The position numbers and the translations under genes are program-made. Shown here piece by piece: positions 32,804-43,056 of a DNA stretch of 64,000 nucleotides (its first letter is position 1; each line of letters starts with the position of its first letter). The stretch is from assembly GCF_900129055.1 (NCBI RefSeq), contig NZ_FQUZ01000012.1, forward strand, positions 24,894-88,893, in the 5' to 3' direction. Below the pieces are notes generated by a model. The model was not told the DNA's origin. It saw only the letters and a list, made by a program, of their open reading frames with translations, and made no database searches. This stretch comes from Lampropedia hyalina DSM 16112 (GTDB taxonomy: Bacteria > Pseudomonadota > Gammaproteobacteria > Burkholderiales > Burkholderiaceae_C).

Positions 32804-33687
32804 AAAACCACCATGCCGATCTGCTGCTCACGGCCATCGCGCCCGCCATCTGGGGCAGCACCTACCTCGTCACCACCGAGTATCTGGCCGGATTCTCGCC
32901 GCTGCTGCTGGCCTTGCTGCGCGCCCTGCCTGCTGGCCTGTTGCTGCTGCTGTGGGCACGCCAGTGGCCCAGTGGCATCTGGTGGTGGCGTGTGCTGGTG
33001 CTGTGGGCCTTGAACTTTGCGGTGTTCTGGAGCCTGTTGTTTGTGGCGGCCTATCGCCTGCCCGGTGGCGTGGCGGCCACGGTCGGGGCGGTGCAGCCGC
33101 TGATCGTGCTGGGGCTGGCCGCCGCACTGCTGGGAGTGCCGCTGCACCGGCGTGCCGTGCTGGCGGCACTGGCCGGATTGGCGGGCGTGGCATGGCTGGT
33201 GCTGACCCCCGATGCCCGCCTCGGTGCCATCGGCATTGCCGCCGCGCTGGGTGGGGCCGTGTCGATGGCCTGTGGCACGGTGCTCACGCGCAAATGGCAG
33301 CCACCGGTGCCGTTGCTCACATTCACCGCCTGGCAACTGACGGCGGGCGGGCTGTTGCTGTGGCCGCTGGTGTGGTGGCTTGCACCACCCATGCCCGTGC
33401 TGAGCCTGGCCAACGGCCTGGCCCTCATCTGGCTGGGGCTGGTGGGTGCGGCCCTGACCTATGTGCTCTGGTTTCGCGGCATTGCCCCGCTTGGCCCGAA
33501 TGCCGTGGCTCCACTGGGCTTTCTCAGCCCGGCCACGGCAGTCGTGCTGGGCTGGCTGTGTCTTGGCCAGTCGCTGACCGGTCTGCAACTGCTGGGAATG
33601 CTGGTGGTGTTCGGCAGCATCGGCCTGGCGCAGCGGGCAGCAGTACCGGCCAGAACGGACGGGACACAGGGTGAAATGCACCGATAA
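32800..33687 (+). CDS. EamA/DMT-family transporter
   Basis: A 295-residue protein with ten hydrophobic helices in two repeats. The first repeat has IAPAIWGSTYLVTTEYL at the start; the second has LGLVGAALTYVLWFRGI and ALSP-like LGFLSPATAVVLGWL. It is a drug/metabolite exporter type; the substrate is not known. The start is GTG, overlapping the nitroreductase remnant stop. Confidence 0.9.
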   Translation: MKNHHADLLLTAIAPAIWGSTYLVTTEYLAGFSPLLLALLRALPAGLLLLLWARQWPSGIWWWRVLVLWALNFAVFWSLLFVAAYRLPGGVAATVGAVQPLIVLGLAAALLGVPLHRRAVLAALAGLAGVAWLVLTPDARLGAIGIAAALGGAVSMACGTVLTRKWQPPVPLLTFTAWQLTAGGLLLWPLVWWLAPPMPVLSLANGLALIWLGLVGAALTYVLWFRGIAPLGPNAVAPLGFLSPATAVVLGWLCLGQSLTGLQLLGMLVVFGSIGLAQRAAVPARTDGTQGEMHR

Positions 33688-33723
33688 TCGGCAGCCTGTC
33701 TCGGTCTTCACCCATTCCATCCC

Positions 33724-34812
33724 ATGATTCTGGTCACCGGCGGCGCAGGCTTTATCGGCGCAAACTTCGTTCTGGACTGGCTCGCACACAGCGACGAGCC
33801 GGTGCTCACCCTCGACAAGCTCACCTACGCGGGCAATCTGGAGAATCTGCGCAGCCTCGAAGGCGATGCCCGCCATGTATTCGTGCAGGGCGACATTGCC
33901 GATGCCGCGCTGGTTCCCGCGCTGCTGGCGCAGTACCGCCCCCGTGCCATCGTCCACTTTGCGGCAGAAAGCCATGTGGACCGCTCCATCCACGGCCCGG
34001 CGGACTTCATCCAGACCAACATCGTCGGCACCTTCAACCTGCTGGAAGCCGCCCGCCAGCACTGGCTCACGCTGGAAGGCGCGCACAGGCAGGCGTTCCG
34101 CTTCCTGCACGTCTCCACCGACGAGGTCTATGGCACGCTGTCGGCCAGCGACCCGGCCTTCACCGAAACCAAGGCCTACGAACCCAACAGCCCGTACAGT
34201 GCCAGCAAGGCCGCCAGCGACCACCTGGTGCGCGCCTGGTTCCACACTTACGGCCTGCCGGTGCTCACAACCAATTGCAGCAACAACTACGGGCCGCACC
34301 ACTTCCCGGAAAAACTCATCCCGCTGGTCATCACCCACGCGCTGGCAGGCAAGCCTCTGCCAATCTACGGCGATGGCCTGCAAATCCGCGACTGGCTCTA
34401 CGTCAAAGACCATTGCAGCGGCATCCGCCGCGTGCTGGAAGCGGGCACACCGGGCGAGACCTACAACATCGGCGGCCACAACGAAATGGCCAACATCGAC
34501 ATCGTGCAGCGCATCTGCGCCCTGCTGGACGAACTGCGCCCGCGCAGCGACGGCCAGCCCTACGCCCGCCAGATCAGCTACGTCAAGGATCGCCCCGGCC
34601 ATGACCGCCGCTATGCCATCGATGCCCGCAAGATGCAGCAGGAACTGGGCTGGACCCCGGCGGAAACCTTCGACAGCGGCATCCGCAAGACCGTGCAGTG
34701 GTATCTGGAACATCCCGACTGGGTGCAGAACGTGCAAAGCGGAGCCTACCGCGACTGGGTCGCCACCCAGTACGGACAGGCCGCACACGCTCAGGAACAG
34801 GGCCAGGCATGA
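33724..34812 (+). CDS. rfbB: dTDP-glucose 4,6-dehydratase
   Basis: A 362-residue short-chain dehydrogenase. It has the NAD motif [22 protein letters not shown], the catalytic STDEVYG and YSASKAA (Tyr and Lys). It makes dTDP-4-keto-6-deoxyglucose for rhamnose or related sugars of surface glycans. No rfbA, rfbC or rfbD is adjacent. It overlaps queA by ATGA. Confidence 0.94.
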   Translation: MILVTGGAGFIGANFVLDWLAHSDEPVLTLDKLTYAGNLENLRSLEGDARHVFVQGDIADAALVPALLAQYRPRAIVHFAAESHVDRSIHGPADFIQTNIVGTFNLLEAARQHWLTLEGAHRQAFRFLHVSTDEVYGTLSASDPAFTETKAYEPNSPYSASKAASDHLVRAWFHTYGLPVLTTNCSNNYGPHHFPEKLIPLVITHALAGKPLPIYGDGLQIRDWLYVKDHCSGIRRVLEAGTPGETYNIGGHNEMANIDIVQRICALLDELRPRSDGQPYARQISYVKDRPGHDRRYAIDARKMQQELGWTPAETFDSGIRKTVQWYLEHPDWVQNVQSGAYRDWVATQYGQAAHAQEQGQA

Positions 34813-35915
34813 CCACCCCACAGACACAGCCCCACACCCTCAGCGACTTCGACTATGTGCTGCCGCCGGAACTGATCGCCCAGCACCCCACGGCCCAGCG
34901 CAGTGCCTCGCGCCTGCTCGATGGCCGCCACCTCCCACCTGCCGACCGCCACTTTCACGACCTGCCGCAACTGCTGCAAGCGGGCGATCTGCTCGTCTTC
35001 AATGACACCCGCGTGGTCAGGGCGCGCATCTTTGGCGAAAAAGCCAGCGGTGGCAAGCTGGAAATCCTTATCGAGCGCGTGCTGGGGGGCGACGAAGTCG
35101 CCGTTCACCTCAAGGTCAGCAAAAAACCGGCCATCGGTGGCCTGCTGCATCTGGCCGGTGGCCTGCATGATGGCGGCTTCGATGCCGTGCTGCTGGGACG
35201 CTACCCGCATGCCGATGGCCCGCTGTTTCGCCTGCGTCTCATCGGCCCGCCCGATGCCACACCCTGGAGCCTGATGGAGCAGCACGGCCACCTGCCGCTG
35301 CCGCCCTACATTGCGCGCCAGCAGGCCGCAGATTTCGACCCGGACGAAGCCGAGGACAACGAACGCTACCAGACCGTGTTTGCACGGGAACCCGGTGCCG
35401 TGGCCGCTCCCACCGCCGCGCTGCACTTCGATGCCGCCGTGCTGGAGCAACTGGCGCAGCGCGGCGTGCAACGCGCCAACCTGACCCTGCATGTGGGCGC
35501 AGGCACCTTCCAGCCCGTCAAGACCGAGAACATTGCCGAGCACCGGATGCACAGCGAGTGGTACCACATACCCGCCAGCACCGTACAGGCCATTGCCGAC
35601 TGCAAGGCACGCGGCGGGCGCGTCGTGGCCGTGGGCACCACCAGCGTGCGCACCCTGGAATCCTGGGCACGCAGCGGCCAGACCGAGGGCGACACCCAAA
35701 TCTTCATCACCCCCGGCTTCGACTTCCAGGTGGTGGACGTGCTCATCACCAACTTCCACCTGCCCAAGAGCACCCTGATGATGCTGGTCAGTGCCTTCGC
35801 CGGTTACACGCACATTCGCCAACTCTACGAACACGCCGTGGCCCAGCAATACCGCTTTTTCAGCTACGGCGACTCCATGCTGCTGGAGCGACAGCCACTG
35901 TCGGCCTCGCGCTGA
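34809..35915 (+). CDS. queA: S-adenosylmethionine:tRNA ribosyltransferase-isomerase
   Basis: A 368-residue QueA. Visible family segments are [61 protein letters not shown] and [19 protein letters not shown]. It transfers the ribosyl group of SAM to preQ1-tRNA to form epoxyqueuosine. The start is the ATG at 34809 overlapping the rfbB stop; the longer frame is a shadow of rfbB. No tgt follows. Confidence 0.96.
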   Translation: MTTPQTQPHTLSDFDYVLPPELIAQHPTAQRSASRLLDGRHLPPADRHFHDLPQLLQAGDLLVFNDTRVVRARIFGEKASGGKLEILIERVLGGDEVAVHLKVSKKPAIGGLLHLAGGLHDGGFDAVLLGRYPHADGPLFRLRLIGPPDATPWSLMEQHGHLPLPPYIARQQAADFDPDEAEDNERYQTVFAREPGAVAAPTAALHFDAAVLEQLAQRGVQRANLTLHVGAGTFQPVKTENIAEHRMHSEWYHIPASTVQAIADCKARGGRVVAVGTTSVRTLESWARSGQTEGDTQIFITPGFDFQVVDVLITNFHLPKSTLMMLVSAFAGYTHIRQLYEHAVAQQYRFFSYGDSMLLERQPLSASR

Positions 35916-35956
35916 GAGTGTGTTTACGATTTCATGGAGGTGCCGTACAGGTAGCA

Positions 35957-36064
35957 TCGTCATTGCGGGCTTGGCCCGCAATCCAGTGACGACGTATCAA
36001 AAGAACACTTTGCTTCTCAATGGGATACCTTGTTACTGGGTTTCCGCTTTCGCGGGAATGAATG
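35957..36064. repeat. Diverged copy C of the dispersed intergenic repeat
   Basis: CGTCATTGCGGGCTTGGCCC then GCAATCCAGTGACGAC matches the core of copies A and B; the second half has drifted (TTACTGGGTTTCC, CGCGGGAATGAATGG). Confidence 0.55.
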
Positions 36065-36164
36065 GTGCTTTTCTTGACTGAACAGCATTGTCCTGAGATC
36101 GTGAACACGTTCTTACAAGGGAGTTAGAATGCTTCTTACCATCGTCTTACACTTGGAGCATTGC

Positions 36165-36449
36165 ATGCCCATTCGACCCGAAGTCACAAGATTGTCCAGC
36201 AAGGGACAAATCGTCCTGCCCGGTGCCATACGCCATGCGCGGCAGTGGGAAGCCGGAACCGAGTTTCTGGTGCAGGAAACGCCTGAAGGCGTGCTGCTCA
36301 AGCCTATTGCCAAGCCAGGTCAGGGCACGGCCCGCATCGAAGATGTCGCGGGTTGCCTCAAGCCGCGTCGCGCACAGGTCAGCCTGGATGAAATGAATGC
36401 TGCCATCGCCACGGAAGCCGCCAAACGTCATGCTCGCGGTCGATACTAA
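36165..36449 (+). CDS. vapB: AbrB/MazE-type antitoxin (VapB)
   Basis: A 94-residue protein with an N-terminal swapped-hairpin DNA-binding domain (VTRLSSKGQIVLPGAIRHARQWEAGT) and a C-terminal toxin-binding tail (ALDEMN-like SLDEMNAAIATEAAKRHARG). The start is the ATG at 36165 with GGAG nine bases before it. It overlaps the PIN toxin gene by 20 bases. It neutralises the toxin and probably represses the operon. Confidence 0.9.
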   Translation: MPIRPEVTRLSSKGQIVLPGAIRHARQWEAGTEFLVQETPEGVLLKPIAKPGQGTARIEDVAGCLKPRRAQVSLDEMNAAIATEAAKRHARGRY

Positions 36450-36831
36450 CGTCCTCATCCGTTTTTTGGTCGATGATGATGCTAGGCAGCACCAGAGGGC
36501 CGTAGACTTGTTCCGGGCACACCGCATCTGGGTTTCCAGAACCGTGTTGCTCGAATCTGAATGGGTGTTGCGCAGTGCATTTGGCTTCGAGGCCAGGGAA
36601 ATCGCCAGTGCCTTTGCTGGCCTGACAGCCCTGCCCAGCGTAGTCTGCGACGGAGCCGATGCGATTGCACAAGCTACCGAGGCACTGGCGGAAGGTATGG
36701 ACTTTGCCGATGCTTTGCACCTGCAATGCGCCCACACCGCAGGCTGCGACGAGGGCTTTGCCACCTTTGATGCCCGTTTCATCAAAAAAGCAGCCAAACG
36801 CTGGACAACCATCAAAACCCGCACACCATGA
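36430..36831 (+). CDS. vapC: PIN-domain toxin ribonuclease (VapC)
   Basis: A 133-residue PIN protein starting MLAVDTNVLIRFLVDDD, which carries the first acidic residue. E in LLESEWVL, and the paired aspartates in GMDFADALHLQCA and TFDARF, complete the metal site. VapC toxins cleave specific tRNAs or rRNA when freed from VapB. The start lies inside the vapB coding end. A strong terminator follows the gene. Confidence 0.93.
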   Translation: MLAVDTNVLIRFLVDDDARQHQRAVDLFRAHRIWVSRTVLLESEWVLRSAFGFEAREIASAFAGLTALPSVVCDGADAIAQATEALAEGMDFADALHLQCAHTAGCDEGFATFDARFIKKAAKRWTTIKTRTP

Positions 36832-36892
36832 TGGCAATGTTGAGCTGAAAATACAGCAACGCATCTCTGGTCATAGCTGCACAGCAGGCCGC

Positions 36893-36922
36893 AACGGATA
36901 ATAACTATCCGTTTGTTTTTTT
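36893..36922 (+). terminator. Intrinsic terminator after vapBC
   Basis: An 8-bp stem AACGGATA / TATCCGTT with loop ATAAC is followed by TGTTTTTTT. It ends vapBC and lies 55 bases from the end of the convergent YncE-like gene. Confidence 0.85.
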
Positions 36923-36976
36923 ATTGTGGAAAATATGACCAGATGAGTGGATGCGCAATGAATCGTTCGTTTGAAG

Positions 36977-38143
36977 TCAGAACTGAATGCGTACCACGCT
37001 TTCCGGAGTTTTGTTTTTCCAGCCGCTGCGGTCTCTTTTCACTGACACATACAGTACGTTGCGCTTGGTATCAAGGGCCAGATTGCTTGGGTGCGGAGGT
37101 AGTGCAATGGTTTGCAACAGCTTGTAGCTGTCACTCTCAAATACCATTAGTGTGCCACGGCCTTCTTCCACGCCGATGCCATTGAAGTTTGTCACGTAAA
37201 ACCGTTGGCGTTCGCCATCCAGCAGCAGTGCCACCGGGTACTTGTCAGTGTCAGGGTCGGCATTTATCTTGCCTGTGGATGGATCGAGCACCACCACTTT
37301 GTGCCCGTTACTGCGTGGCGTGTACGGGTGCCCCAGGCTCTTGTTGCGAAGTTCGTTGCGGTTGTAGCCCTGATCGGTTCCCAGCAGGCGTCCGGAGGCA
37401 GGGTCGAACACCAGGTTCAGAAGCTGGTCGGCCTCCACTTCATGCGTTTTGACGAGTTCCAGCGTGGCGGCATCCACTTCCATGACCTGCCCCTGCTGAT
37501 TGGATACGTAAACACGATTCTCCTTGGCATTCAGTGCAATGCCTATCGCATGAAAACCGAAGCCGGGAATGGTTTTTTCCGGTTTCAGGCTCTCCGTGTC
37601 AATCACATAAAGCACGCTGTTCTTGGCTGCAAAACCGGGAACGTACAGACGCTTGTGTCTGGCATCAATCACCAGTTCGCGCAGGTGGTGTGAATAGCGA
37701 TCTTTGCCGTCCTCGCCTTTGATCTTCTGCGCCAATTGGATGGTATGGATGAGTTTATTGGCAGCGATGTCCACTACGCTGACTGCACCGTCAAAGCCGT
37801 GGCCTACATACAGGCGATCATTGGTTTCATCAAGGGCCACGCCAAAACCCTTGAGCGGCAGTTCGATCTCGGCTTGCACGGCGAGGGTTTCCGGATGCAG
37901 CCGCAGTACTTTGGACTTTTTTTCATCATCCCAGACAGGCGCAGCAGCAAATACGGCTTGCTGTTTTTCGCTGTAGGCCAGTTCATAAATGCTTGAATCA
38001 AATTCAGCGCGCTGGATTTGCACTGTGGTGCTTTCAACAACGGCATCGGGCGGGGCAGAAACAGCTTCGGTGCTGGCAAGCACTGTGCCGCAAGTCAGGG
38101 CAGCGGCCAGCAGCATGAGGGAGAGTGGAGAGGTTTTGCGCAT
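36977..38143 (-). CDS. YncE-like periplasmic beta-propeller protein
   Basis: A 388-residue protein starting MRKTSPLSLMLLAAALTCGT with a signal peptide cut near VLA/AVS. Repeats of the propeller type follow, such as GVALDETNDRLYVGHGFDGA, AIGIALNAKENRVYVSNQQG and NLALDTKRNVLYVSVKRD. YncE-like proteins are iron-regulated periplasmic proteins of unclear role, often near TonB receptors, as here. It is the last gene of the minus-strand Fec-type locus. The start is the ATG at 38143; a frame 15 codons longer has no signal peptide at its end. Confidence 0.85.
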   Translation of the reverse strand: MRKTSPLSLMLLAAALTCGTVLASTEAVSAPPDAVVESTTVQIQRAEFDSSIYELAYSEKQQAVFAAAPVWDDEKKSKVLRLHPETLAVQAEIELPLKGFGVALDETNDRLYVGHGFDGAVSVVDIAANKLIHTIQLAQKIKGEDGKDRYSHHLRELVIDARHKRLYVPGFAAKNSVLYVIDTESLKPEKTIPGFGFHAIGIALNAKENRVYVSNQQGQVMEVDAATLELVKTHEVEADQLLNLVFDPASGRLLGTDQGYNRNELRNKSLGHPYTPRSNGHKVVVLDPSTGKINADPDTDKYPVALLLDGERQRFYVTNFNGIGVEEGRGTLMVFESDSYKLLQTIALPPHPSNLALDTKRNVLYVSVKRDRSGWKNKTPESVVRIQF

Positions 38144-38218
38144 AGGACTTGTGCTGATGAAATGGAATGAAGGGGCAATGGGAAACACCGTTGGTCAAAG
38201 GTGGCTGAAGCTCAAGGC

Positions 38219-39154
38219 TCAGATACGAGATACGGCACAACGGAAGCCCGCCAGGTTGTTGCGTGCAGTGGGTGGCTGGTGAATGCGATAGGCGGCCAGT
38301 GAAATCACGCTGCTGTGGTGCCATGAGCCACCTCGCAGCACACGCGATCTGCCATGTGCCGGACCTTGCGGGTTGCGCGCCTCGCCGACGGCGTAGTAGT
38401 CAGGCCCGAACCAGTCGGCAACCCATTCCCAGACATTGCCCGTCATGTCCAGCGCGCCATAAGGGCTGGCCCCGCTGGGGTAGTGGCCCACGGGTGTGGT
38501 TTTGGCAACGCTTTTGGCACTGTTGGAATGCTGTGCGTCAGCCCAATCATTGCCCCATGCGTACAGGCGCTCATCGGTTCCGCGCGCTGCTTTTTCCCAT
38601 TGCGCTTCCGTGGGCAATTGCTTGCCGGCCCACTGGCAATAGGCTTGCGCGTCGTGCTAACTGACCTGCAAGACAGGGTGATTGCCGGCTTCCATATGGC
38701 TGTCAGCGCCCTGCGGTGAACGCCAGTTGGCTCCATCCACCATGAACCAGCCCCAGGTGCCGTCCTGTTCTCGCCGCACTGCGCCCTTGTTCTCGCGTTC
38801 TGCATCTGTCACGTGGCCGGTGGCCTGCACGAATTGGCGGAAGTCGGCATTGGAGACTTCCAGCCGATCGATCCAGAAGGCATCCAGCCACACCTGATTG
38901 CGCGGTGTGGCAACCCGGAACCAGCCTGCGCAATCCTCGCCCGCATCGCGTTCCTGAATGCAGGCGGCAACAAACCGATACATCGTTTCTTCGGACAAGC
39001 CCCTCCAGAACCAGCCCGCTGGCACATGGACCATGCCACCGTTTCTTTGCGAGTCGTCAGATTGCAACGTGGGCTGGGTGCAGGCCAGAAGCATGGTGAC
39101 TGCGCAACAGGAGACCACAATCGATTGGTTGAAGTACTGTTTCATGCTGATCAT
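38219..39154 (-). pseudogene. FGE/SUMF1-domain lipoprotein gene with in-frame amber codon
   Basis: The N-terminal part (165 codons) has a lipoprotein signal with lipobox LLAC and the FGE-sulfatase start GGMVHVPAGWFWRG. It stops at TAG (38659-38657). The same frame continues directly with [33 protein letters not shown] and RVLRGGSW, classic FGE motifs. The amber codon replaces the tryptophan normal in VSWxDAxAYC (TGG to TAG). It is one base change in an otherwise intact gene of 312 codons. Such proteins oxidise or modify partners; here the role is unknown. It could be a true nonsense mutation, a suppressed codon or a base error. Confidence 0.8.
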
Positions 39155-39171
39155 TTCAGAAAGTGGGATGC

Positions 39172-41697
39172 TCAGAAATCCACCATGGCCGACAGCCTGA
39201 AGGTGCGTGGCGCACCGACCGTGGCAATGCTTGAGCCACCCACCCAGTACGTTTTATCGAAGAGGTTGTCGATGCCTGCACGCAACACCACCGGTTTGCC
39301 TGCGATGCGGGCGGCATAGCGTGCGCCAATGTCCACGCGCTGCCAGTCGGGAACCTTCAAGGTATTGCCGTCATTCAGGTATTGCGAACTGGTATGAATG
39401 AGGCGTGCACTGGCGGTCAGGCCAGGGATGGCAGGCAAGTCCCACTCTCCACCGAGATTGACGGCAAAGGGGGTCACGCCAGGTGCGTCATTTCCATCTT
39501 GCAGGCCATCCTGGGTCCGGGTCAGTCGTCCCTGGATATAGGTGGCTCCGCCCAGCACACGAACGCCTTGCGCCACTTCCCCGAATATCGACCACTCGAC
39601 ACCCCGATTGCGTTGTTCCCCATTGAGCAGCAGCGAAGGAGTCGGGAACGTGCTGTAGTCCACCAGCGTGCTGGGTTTCTTGATCTGGAAGGCACTCAAG
39701 GTATTGGTGAAATGGCCAAGTTCGAATTTGACGCCGACTTCCAGTTGCTCTGTTTTGTAGGGAGCCAAAACTTCCCCGGCATTCAGGTAGCTGGCACCCA
39801 CCGTCGCGCCCTGCGTGAGTCCCTCTATGTAGTTTCCGTAGATCGACAAACCATCATGCGGCTTGAAGACCACGCCCACCATGGGGGTCCACGCATGCTT
39901 GTTGTAGCTGGAGGTCAGTGCGCCGGTTGCACCCAAGGTATCGACCTTTACGCTCTGTCTGCGCACGCCCAATGTCAGCAACAAACGATCATCCGCAAAC
40001 CGAAGGGTATCGGCCAGGGCCAAACTGCGCAGCGTTTTATCACTGCCACTTAACGGTGCTCCTGGCGCGGCAGAGTAGGCCAGGGATTGTGAAGGGTTGT
40101 AGATATTGGTGGTCAGGCTTGCACTGTTGAACGCGCTGCGGGTTTCCCAATCGGTATGGGAGACACTTGCCGCCAAAGTGTGCGATATCGGGCCTGTGAC
40201 GAAGTTGGCATTTACGCCTGTCTCAGCCACCGTGGTCTGTTCTTCCTGCCGCCACATGTAGCCCGTCAGCGAACCGCTGCCATCCGGCGTCATGTTATAG
40301 ACAGTATGGGCAAGAACCCCATCATAGTCATACTCCCTGTAGCCCAACTTTGCATAGGCCGTCAGGTTGCGTGCGAGATCAACCTCGCCGCTGAAGATAA
40401 CAGTCTGCGTTTCGTGATGCGCGTTGGCACCGGGTTGGATGTTCGTGCTGCCATCGGGGGGAGACAACACATCGTCAAGTCCCGTCATGTTGGCGAAGAA
40501 CGGTGCGCCATTCTTTGACTTCTGATCCATTCGCATCACATCCAGCGCAAGGCGTGCCCGATCACCCCGATAGTCCAATGCAAGGGAAAAGTTGTGGCCC
40601 TGCTTTTTCTGCTCGTCGATGTAGGTTTCGCCATCGGTATAGCTGCCATTGAACCGCAGGCCCCATTGGCCGTCTGCGAAGCGCCGTGCCAGATCGATGT
40701 GCCCCTTCCACAAAGAGTCGGAATCCAGGCCCAAGGTCAGGCGGTTCAGTGGATCGTCACCGGCACGTTTGGTCTGCATGTTCACCGAACCACCAACGGC
40801 GCCATTGGGCGATATGCCATTGAGCAGAGCGTTCGGTCCCTTGAGTACCTCCACGCGTTCGACGAATTCGACAGGTGTTTCGGAAAAAGTCGGTGCCATG
40901 CCATAGAGGCCGTTGATCGAAATATCACTGCCTATGAGCTGGTAGCCGCGGATCTGCAGAAACTGATAATAGCCACTGGCAGGGGAAGACAGGCGCACGG
41001 ATGGATCGTTCTGGACGACATCGCCTATGGTTTTGGCCTGCTGGTTCTCGATGAGTTCCGCCGTATAGCTGGTTTGGTTGAAGGGCGTCTCCATGATGTC
41101 CACATTGCCGAGCATGCCCAAGCTACCTCCTCGCGCCACCTGGCGGCCGACATGAACGGGCTGCAAATCGCCTGGTCTGCTTGGCACGGCCATAATCACC
41201 ACTTCCGGCAAGGTTCCCGGCGTTGCCGTGCCTGCCTGCGTTGGTGCTGGAAGCTGCCGCAGCGCATAGCTGCCATTGGCTTGCGGCACAGCTGCCAGTC
41301 CGGTTCCCTGCAACAAGGCTTGCAAGCCTTGCTGGATGCTGTAACGTCCATTCAAGCCAAGGCTGCTTTTGCCCTGCACCAGTTCCGCATCCACTGCCAA
41401 CGTGATGCCCGCATCGGCACCAAAGCGGGCCAATGCGCTGCTGAGTGCCCCGGCGGGGATGCTGTAGCTTCGGTGGTTGCTGGCTGTTTGCGCTGCGCCG
41501 CCAGCCTGCGCCCATGCCGTTTGCGGTTGAGCTGCTGCCACCAGCACCCCGGATACCAGCATGACGTGCAGCAGTGCAGCGAGCGGGCACAGAGCAAAGG
41601 CTTGGTGCCTGCGGGTATTGGCCGCCTCTTGCAGCGATGGGATGGCGGCAGGAAGTGTTGCCGCTGCGGTGCTTGTGTGCCGCCTGGGTTCGGTCAT
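39172..41697 (-). CDS. TonB-dependent ferric-siderophore receptor with STN domain
   Basis: An 841-residue FecA/FpvA-type receptor. After a long, arginine-containing signal region, an STN domain (SIPAGALSSALARFGADAGI) for signalling to FecR is seen at about 80-135. The plug follows (VVQNDPSVRL, LQIRGYQLIGSDISING, VERVEVLKGPNALLNG) and then a barrel ending TFRLSAMVDF. It would import a ferric chelate and signal through the adjacent FecR to FecI. The ligand is not evident. No siderophore synthesis genes are in the window. Confidence 0.94.
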   Translation of the reverse strand: MTEPRRHTSTAAATLPAAIPSLQEAANTRRHQAFALCPLAALLHVMLVSGVLVAAAQPQTAWAQAGGAAQTASNHRSYSIPAGALSSALARFGADAGITLAVDAELVQGKSSLGLNGRYSIQQGLQALLQGTGLAAVPQANGSYALRQLPAPTQAGTATPGTLPEVVIMAVPSRPGDLQPVHVGRQVARGGSLGMLGNVDIMETPFNQTSYTAELIENQQAKTIGDVVQNDPSVRLSSPASGYYQFLQIRGYQLIGSDISINGLYGMAPTFSETPVEFVERVEVLKGPNALLNGISPNGAVGGSVNMQTKRAGDDPLNRLTLGLDSDSLWKGHIDLARRFADGQWGLRFNGSYTDGETYIDEQKKQGHNFSLALDYRGDRARLALDVMRMDQKSKNGAPFFANMTGLDDVLSPPDGSTNIQPGANAHHETQTVIFSGEVDLARNLTAYAKLGYREYDYDGVLAHTVYNMTPDGSGSLTGYMWRQEEQTTVAETGVNANFVTGPISHTLAASVSHTDWETRSAFNSASLTTNIYNPSQSLAYSAAPGAPLSGSDKTLRSLALADTLRFADDRLLLTLGVRRQSVKVDTLGATGALTSSYNKHAWTPMVGVVFKPHDGLSIYGNYIEGLTQGATVGASYLNAGEVLAPYKTEQLEVGVKFELGHFTNTLSAFQIKKPSTLVDYSTFPTPSLLLNGEQRNRGVEWSIFGEVAQGVRVLGGATYIQGRLTRTQDGLQDGNDAPGVTPFAVNLGGEWDLPAIPGLTASARLIHTSSQYLNDGNTLKVPDWQRVDIGARYAARIAGKPVVLRAGIDNLFDKTYWVGGSSIATVGAPRTFRLSAMVDF

Positions 41698-42023
41698 GTT
41701 CGTATCTCTCCAACAAACGCGCTTGCCGTGCCGCTGGCGGTGTCGGTGTGCGTTGCAAATTCAATAAGCCGTGCAAGCCCGGCACGCCAGCGCGTTGTCT
41801 GCACTGGCGGGATGGGGCATTGCCGATACGTTTTTTTTGAGAGAGATCACCTGCGTTGTTCTACAGGTGCGAGTTTGCCTTGGCCGGATGTGGTGCCTGC
41901 TCTGCGCTTTGCTTCGCGCGTGCGTGGGTGGCCTGGGTAGTTTTCGTTTTCCTCTCATCATCCAAACCCGACAACTGAGCGAAAACCGGAACTGGATCGG
42001 CAACAAATTTTGTAATGATTTGT
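41698..42023. other. Intergenic region between receptor and fecR
   Basis: 326 bases without a gene. It must contain the receptor promoter on the minus strand, presumably read by the FecI sigma factor. The conserved sigma site could not be identified. A T8 tract at 41830-41837 is the only notable feature. Confidence 0.5.
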
Positions 42024-43028
42024 TTAGTCCGCTTCAATGCTGATCCACCACGGCAGTGTTTGCTGGACGCGCACGGGCAGAACCGTCTCCAGCACCTGGA
42101 GCGAGCGTGGCACATCGTCCAGCCTGAAGCTGCCAACCACGCGCAGGTGTGCAATTTCATCGGCAAGGCCGATATGTCCCCGGTAATAGCGGCGCAACTC
42201 GGCGACCAGTTCTGCCAGTGTCATCCGGTGGGCTTGCAGCACACCGTTGGCCCAACTGTCGCCATCGGGCAAAGCAGATGCGGCGGCCAGAATGGTCTGG
42301 TCATTGAAGTGGACTTGCTGACCACTTTGCACAAGCCGCGAATCGCTTGCTTGTGCAGGGTGTACCCTGACGGCACTTTCAAAGACGGTAAGGCGGGTTT
42401 GCTCATTCAGCAGCCGCACAGAGAAGCGTGTTCCCAATGCCTGCATGCGTCCGTGGAGGGTGTCCACTACAAACGGGCGGTTTACTGCATCGGCAGCCGT
42501 GGCGATCAGCACTTCTCCCTGTACCAGTTCGATACGGCGCAGCCCCGCGCTGTAGTCGATGTTGATGGCACTGGCGGTATTGAGCCAAACCTGGCTGGCA
42601 TCGGGTAGAGTCAGGGCGTGAATGGTGCCCGTGGCGGTGTGATGGTCAGCATGCCAGGCAGTTACCTTGCCTTGCAGGCCAGTGTGACGCCAGACGGCCC
42701 AACTGATGCTCCCCAGTCCAATGAATGCTGCAAGGCTGAGCAATTTGCGGCGTTGGGAAATACGTTGGTGTGCATCAATCAGTTTGTCGGAGACTACATC
42801 CTGATTGACTGCCTTTTGCAGTTGGGCCATGTCCTGACTGACAGCATCCACATAGCTCCAGGCCTGCTGGTGCGCTGGTGCTGCGGCCAGCCAGCTTTGC
42901 CAGCGTAAGCGGTCTGCGTCCGTTGCATTGCCGGAACTCAACAAGGCAAACCACTCTGCCGCCTGCTGCATGACAGCATGCGGAGGGATTGATGGCGGTG
43001 GCATGTAGGGCTTCACGGTATGCAGCAC
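42024..43028 (-). CDS. fecR: FecR-type anti-sigma/sigma regulator
   Basis: A 334-residue inner-membrane protein. The N-terminal DUF4880-like part (AAEWFALLSSGNATDADRLR, WQSWLAAAPAHQQAW) is cytosolic; a single membrane helix near 95-115 (LLSLAAFIGLGSISWAVW) follows; then a periplasmic FecR domain (HALTLPDASQVWLNTASAI, ALGTRFSVRL). It carries the receptor's signal to the sigma factor. The sigma gene ends 28 bases upstream. Confidence 0.92.
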   Translation of the reverse strand: MLHTVKPYMPPPSIPPHAVMQQAAEWFALLSSGNATDADRLRWQSWLAAAPAHQQAWSYVDAVSQDMAQLQKAVNQDVVSDKLIDAHQRISQRRKLLSLAAFIGLGSISWAVWRHTGLQGKVTAWHADHHTATGTIHALTLPDASQVWLNTASAINIDYSAGLRRIELVQGEVLIATAADAVNRPFVVDTLHGRMQALGTRFSVRLLNEQTRLTVFESAVRVHPAQASDSRLVQSGQQVHFNDQTILAAASALPDGDSWANGVLQAHRMTLAELVAELRRYYRGHIGLADEIAHLRVVGSFRLDDVPRSLQVLETVLPVRVQQTLPWWISIEAD

Positions 43029-43056
43029 ACTTTGGATGAATGCTCTGCGGTGCTGT

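Noticed and set aside
33724..34812. An O-antigen or rhamnose gene cluster around rfbB
   Set aside because: Only rfbB is present; the neighbours are an EamA transporter and queA.
36165..36831. vapBC as part of the repeat-driven mobile region
   Set aside because: A diverged dispersed repeat lies upstream, but no element ends or attC site border the pair.
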